Positions 61,867-64,000 of a DNA stretch of 64,000 nucleotides are shown here, one piece after another; positions within the stretch are counted from its first letter, which is position 1; every line of letters starts with the position of its first letter. The DNA is from Acidobacteriota bacterium (GTDB lineage: Bacteria; Acidobacteriota; Terriglobia; Bryobacterales; Bryobacteraceae): NCBI GenBank assembly GCA_016870995.1, contig VFZU01000001.1, positions 90,506 through 154,505 of the forward strand, given 5' to 3'. The notes beneath the pieces are model-generated. The model searched no databases and was not told where the DNA came from. It saw only the letters and a program-made list of their open reading frames with translations. The position numbers and the translations under genes are program-made.

Positions 61867-62088
61867 ATGGAGTTGCCGGGAATCGTGCGTCTCGATCGTG
61901 ACGACGATCGTTGCGCCCTCTTGCGATGGAAGGGAATGTTTATTGAGGCGGAATGGGATCCGACCGTTCCGCACTCGAATGACCGTCTCTTCTGGTGCCA
62001 CAATACGCAGAAGTGTCTTGGGCCTGATTTAAAAGCGGTCGATGAGTATGACTGCAACGAGACGCGCAAGTGTTATCAACCGTTATAG
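61867..62088 (+). CDS. Small four-cysteine protein at the end of the oxidoreductase operon
   Basis: The 73-residue protein begins MELPGIVRLDRDDDRCALL and ends with two paired cysteine motifs, CHNTQKC and CNETRKC. One further Cys lies at residue 16. The pairs have C-x5-C and C-x5-C spacing and could bind metal or form disulfides. I do not recognise the family. Its ATG is five bases after the FAD subunit gene, so it is probably co-transcribed and may aid maturation, but this is a guess. Confidence 0.6.
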   Translation: MELPGIVRLDRDDDRCALLRWKGMFIEAEWDPTVPHSNDRLFWCHNTQKCLGPDLKAVDEYDCNETRKCYQPL

Positions 62089-62110
62089 ACTGAGATTAAG
62101 GATTCTATTT

Positions 62111-62791
62111 ATGAAACAGCTACTCGGCTTTGCCCTCACCGTTTCCCTCGCCACGGCCGCCTCGCTGCCGAAAGCGAAAATCTCCGGCTCCTATATCGAA
62201 GCGCGCAATGCCGATGTCTACACCGGTGCCTGCTATGCGAATTCCGAAATCAACCTGGTCGGTGACCTGGCAGTGATGGGATGGAAGATCGACGAAGGCA
62301 CAATGGACGGCGTATCTTTGAAAGGCTTGGGCATCGTCGGCGTGATTCGTGCGACCTCGACGCTGGGCAATATTGCCAATCCTGTCAATCCTACGAAGAG
62401 TGTACTGATCGTGGATGAGAAGGCGACCGCGATGCAGCGCACTGCGCTGATCAAGTTTGCCAAGCGCATGGGTGGAGATCTTTTCGCTGATGTCGTTTCT
62501 GTCGAAGTACGACCAATCAGCCTGACCTTCGCGAACAACAACCTCCATTCGGTTCGCGCTAAGCTGAGCGCCGGCGAATTGGCTTCGATTGAAACACGTC
62601 CGATTGTTTCTACCGACCAGATCTGCCGCCATGAATCGACCTACTACCCACCACTGACCCCGACGGATCATGCCATGGCTGGATACACCCTGGCGAACAC
62701 CTTTACGGGCAAGGGCTTGGGCACAAATTGGTCCATGCCGGAAAAAAGATCTGCCTTTGTTGCAAATTTTTCAATTCCCATGGTAGACTGA
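62111..62791 (+). CDS. DUF1326 domain protein, secreted
   Basis: The 226-residue protein has a signal peptide (MKQLLGFALTVSLATAAS) and DUF1326-type segments: SGSYIEARNADVYTGACYAN, then SEINLVGDLAVMGWKIDEGTM and VVSVEVRPISLTFANNN. The domain is of unknown function and common in soil Acidobacteriota. The frame is open upstream to 62042, overlapping the previous gene, but the signal peptide fixes the ATG at 62111. It is followed by an A/T-rich palindrome and a bidirectional terminator. Confidence 0.82.
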   Translation: MKQLLGFALTVSLATAASLPKAKISGSYIEARNADVYTGACYANSEINLVGDLAVMGWKIDEGTMDGVSLKGLGIVGVIRATSTLGNIANPVNPTKSVLIVDEKATAMQRTALIKFAKRMGGDLFADVVSVEVRPISLTFANNNLHSVRAKLSAGELASIETRPIVSTDQICRHESTYYPPLTPTDHAMAGYTLANTFTGKGLGTNWSMPEKRSAFVANFSIPMVD

Positions 62792-62841
62792 TGAAAGGTT
62801 GAGAGCAGGAACGATTAGGAATTCCAAAAGCTCCCAACCCC

Positions 62842-62869
62842 CCCTATATATTTCCCCAAATATATAGGG
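62842..62869. repeat. Perfect 12-bp A/T-rich inverted repeat
   Basis: CCCTATATATTT (62842-62853) and AAATATATAGGG (62858-62869) are exact reverse complements with a four-base CCCC loop. It lies 50 bases after the DUF1326 gene and 12 bases before the strong terminator at 62882-62914. It stands out from the G/C-rich surroundings and could be a protein-binding site or extra hairpin. Confidence 0.6.
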
Positions 62870-62881
62870 TCCGCACCCAAA

Positions 62882-62914
62882 CAAAGACCCCCATGCGCGA
62901 GCATGGGGGCTTTG
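62882..62914. terminator. Strong bidirectional intrinsic terminator
   Basis: The stem joins CAAAG (62882-62886) and CCCCCATG (62888-62895) with CATGGGGG (62902-62909) and CTTTG (62910-62914), with one bulged base and a six-base loop. T-rich runs follow on both strands, so it can end transcription of the convergent genes on either side. Confidence 0.85.
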
Positions 62915-62931
62915 TTCTTCAGACGACTTTT

Positions 62932-63438
62932 TTAGAGTACGCCAAGCTTTGCGGCAATCTTTTCAAGCAGTTGCCGGTCATTCACGGTAAACGCGTTGAC
63001 CGTGCTGCGAAAGGCGTCTTTCAGCCGGACCGCTACTACGCCACCAAAGGTGAACACCAACTCTTCATTAGACTTAAGAGCTCGCATCGGAACTGGAATC
63101 GGAGCCACTTTGGAGCCAGGACCGTAGTCCACCATTTTTTCGCGCGGCAAGATGTTCACGCTGGCGGCTTCTTCACGAAGCAAAACCAATTGTTCCACCT
63201 GCGGAACTCCCTTTTCGTCAGGGAGCACCATGCCGTTGCGGTCGTACATGAGCACGACATCGTACAGAAAGGTACGCTTGTTCGTGTTGCGGGCTGCCGG
63301 GTCAAACCAGGATTTCACCGGCTTGTTGGGGTTCCACGCGGGAGCCTCCTCGCCGGTGGCTTTGAAGTAGTCATCTCGCGTCTGGAAGGACGGATAGAGA
63401 TATAAGTCATTGATCGGAAACATTCCGGTATCGCTCAT
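62932..63438 (-). CDS. Hypothetical protein, about 168 residues
   Basis: The protein begins MSDTGMFPINDLYLYPSF. It has no signal peptide or membrane segment. It contains VKSWFDPAARNTNKRTFLYD, a mixed alpha/beta middle with VPQVEQLVLLREEAASVNIL and an end with AFTVNDRQLLEKIAAKLGV. I do not recognise the family. The Met at 63459 is an alternative, but a GAGG site lies five bases before the ATG at 63438. It runs towards the bidirectional terminator. The 155 bases between its start and the terminator at 63594 contain no gene that I can see. Confidence 0.7.
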   Translation of the reverse strand: MSDTGMFPINDLYLYPSFQTRDDYFKATGEEAPAWNPNKPVKSWFDPAARNTNKRTFLYDVVLMYDRNGMVLPDEKGVPQVEQLVLLREEAASVNILPREKMVDYGPGSKVAPIPVPMRALKSNEELVFTFGGVVAVRLKDAFRSTVNAFTVNDRQLLEKIAAKLGVL

Positions 63439-63593
63439 TGGAACCTCGAGATTCAGCATTGAGACGGCGGTAGAAACAGAGTTCCCCCGCCGCAGACCAG
63501 CAAACCACAGCGAAATGCACGTTCAAGCCAATCCAACCGCCAAGTGCAAGAAAATAAGCGAGATTGACTTTTGCTTTTTGTCCAAACGCAAAA

Positions 63594-63615
63594 CACCCCG
63601 GCGGTAGCCGGGGTG
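63594..63615 (-). terminator. Intrinsic terminator of the small Lys-rich secreted protein
   Basis: CACCCCGGC (63594-63602) and GCCGGGGTG (63607-63615) form a perfect nine-bp stem with a four-base loop. On the minus strand it is followed by TTTTGCGTTTGG, typical of an intrinsic terminator, 32 bases after the stop of the small gene. Confidence 0.85.
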
Positions 63616-63646
63616 GGAAAAATTGGCAATGGAGCGGAGGACTGGT

Positions 63647-63778
63647 TTAGTGGTCCTTCTTCTTCTTGTGGTCGTCCTTGTGTTCCTTCTTGTCGTCCTT
63701 CTTCTTGTCGTTAGAGGCAAAGGTAGTCATGCCGAAAACGAGCGCGAGGCCCAAAGTCATCGTGAGGATCTTTTTCAT
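63647..63778 (-). CDS. Tiny secreted Lys/Asp/His-rich protein, 43 residues
   Basis: The 43-residue product has a signal peptide (MKKILTMTLGLALVFGMTTF) and, after a likely cleavage at AS-ND, a tail of Asn, Asp, His and many Lys residues ending KDDHKKKKDH. An AAGGAG Shine-Dalgarno sequence lies 12 bases before the ATG at 63778, and a strong terminator follows, which together make it look like a real gene despite its size. The charged tail could bind metal, anions or polymer. An overlapping minus-strand frame (63523-63720) is Arg/Thr-rich because of the repeated codons and is a shadow. Confidence 0.65.
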   Translation of the reverse strand: MKKILTMTLGLALVFGMTTFASNDKKKDDKKEHKDDHKKKKDH

Positions 63779-63830
63779 GTTTAGTCGAGTCTCCTTGAAG
63801 ATAATCAGTCTTGGTAGTCTGAACTACCTA

Positions 63831-64000
63831 GGAACTTGTTGAAAAACTCCCAGCGGCACCTGTGACGCGGGAGCATTTTCGAGCATCTATGTTGTATGCG
63901 CGGAAACGACCAGAACCAGGCATCGCTGATCAGCTACGTGAGTCTTGAAGACCGGATAGCGCCGGAGCATCCGCTGCGCAAGGTGCGGGCGCTGGTGGAC
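63831..64000 (+). mobile_element. Left end of an IS1182-like insertion sequence (cut by the window edge)
   Basis: The region before the transposase start begins TAGGAACTTGTTGAAAAACT, which resembles the terminal region of IS1182-type elements. The exact end and target duplication cannot be fixed because the right end is outside the window. Insertion lies about 50 bases upstream of the small Lys-rich gene start and may have moved its promoter. Confidence 0.5.
63896..64000 (+). CDS. IS1182-like transposase, N-terminal part (gene runs off the window)
   Basis: Thirty-five codons are visible: MRGNDQNQASLISYVSLEDR followed by IAPEHPLRKVRALVD. This is a typical start for DDE transposases of the IS1182 family, where an N-terminal segment with the pattern SYV-S-x-E-x-R-I-P-x-D-H-P-L-R is common. 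The DDE residues lie outside the window. Confidence 0.8.
   Translation, partial: MRGNDQNQASLISYVSLEDRIAPEHPLRKVRALVD

Noticed and set aside
62042..62110. Upstream extension of the DUF1326 gene
   Set aside because: It overlaps the previous gene and precedes a clear signal peptide.
63523..63720. 65-residue Arg/Thr-rich frame near the small secreted gene
   Set aside because: It reads the repetitive lysine/aspartate codons in another frame and crosses the terminator.
1..64000. CRISPR array or rRNA operon
   Set aside because: No regularly spaced direct repeats and no rRNA-like sequence were found.

Overview
The window looks like chromosomal DNA of a Gram-negative, aerobic, soil-type Acidobacteriota bacterium, most likely of the Bryobacter/Solibacter lineage. 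This is inferred from gene content, not from a marker gene. There is lipid A synthesis (lpxA, lpxD), TonB, an RND efflux set, a type IV pilus/type II secretion-like operon, many secreted or Tat-type oxidoreductases and sugar-acid enzymes, and a 1078-residue sortilin-like Asp-box protein. No rRNA, CRISPR array, prophage or replication origin was seen. One tRNA-Glu(CUC) is present, and an IS1182-like element begins at the right edge.

Layout. 0-6 kb: the end of an FRG-domain gene, the Asp-box propeller protein, tRNA-Glu, and DUF72 and MmcQ/YjbR genes. 6-12 kb: purQ-purL-purF (overlapping, no purS) and a class I aminotransferase. 12-17 kb: mutarotase-like protein, CoA-transferase, threonine dehydratase, D-2-hydroxyacid dehydrogenase, zinc-ribbon membrane protein. 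17-25 kb: an oxidoreductase-TonB-small membrane protein operon, a ThuA-like protein, modB-modC-thiE-like genes, a stop-interrupted secreted protein, a GntR regulator and a Gfo/Idh oxidoreductase. 25-33 kb: a degenerate histidine kinase, then divergent lpxD and lpxA, with lpxA leading into a TolC-RND-MFP efflux operon. 33-39 kb: zinc-ribbon protein, mannonate-dehydratase-like protein, bifunctional-nuclease-domain protein, miaB, a repeat-rich secreted protein and small membrane proteins. 39-41.4 kb: a coupled trio of HtrA-like pseudoprotease, HtrA-like protease and LuxR-type regulator. 41.4-48.4 kb (minus strand): lytic transglycosylase, GspE/PilB ATPase, PilM-, PilN-, PilO- and PilP-like proteins, a glycine-rich pseudopilin-like protein and an AlkD-like protein. 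48.4-58 kb: M14 peptidase, threonine synthase, amidase, small phosphatase, GH63-like glycosidase and a methyltransferase broken by an in-frame TGA. 58-62.8 kb: a three-subunit periplasmic molybdo-flavoprotein oxidoreductase with two downstream small genes. 62.8-64 kb: terminators, a tiny Lys/Asp/His-rich secreted protein and the IS.

The observations most worth following are the pseudoprotease/protease/LuxR operon (39084-41370), two genes each cut by one in-frame stop with intact coding sequence beyond it (22297-22725 TAG; 57263-57991 TGA), the divergent lpxD/lpxA start codons nine bases apart with lpxA coupled to an efflux operon, the histidine kinase relic overlapping lpxD, and the glycine-rich GVGSVGS-repeat pseudopilin. 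I found no clearly novel defence or mobile system. The most system-like candidate is the HtrA trio.
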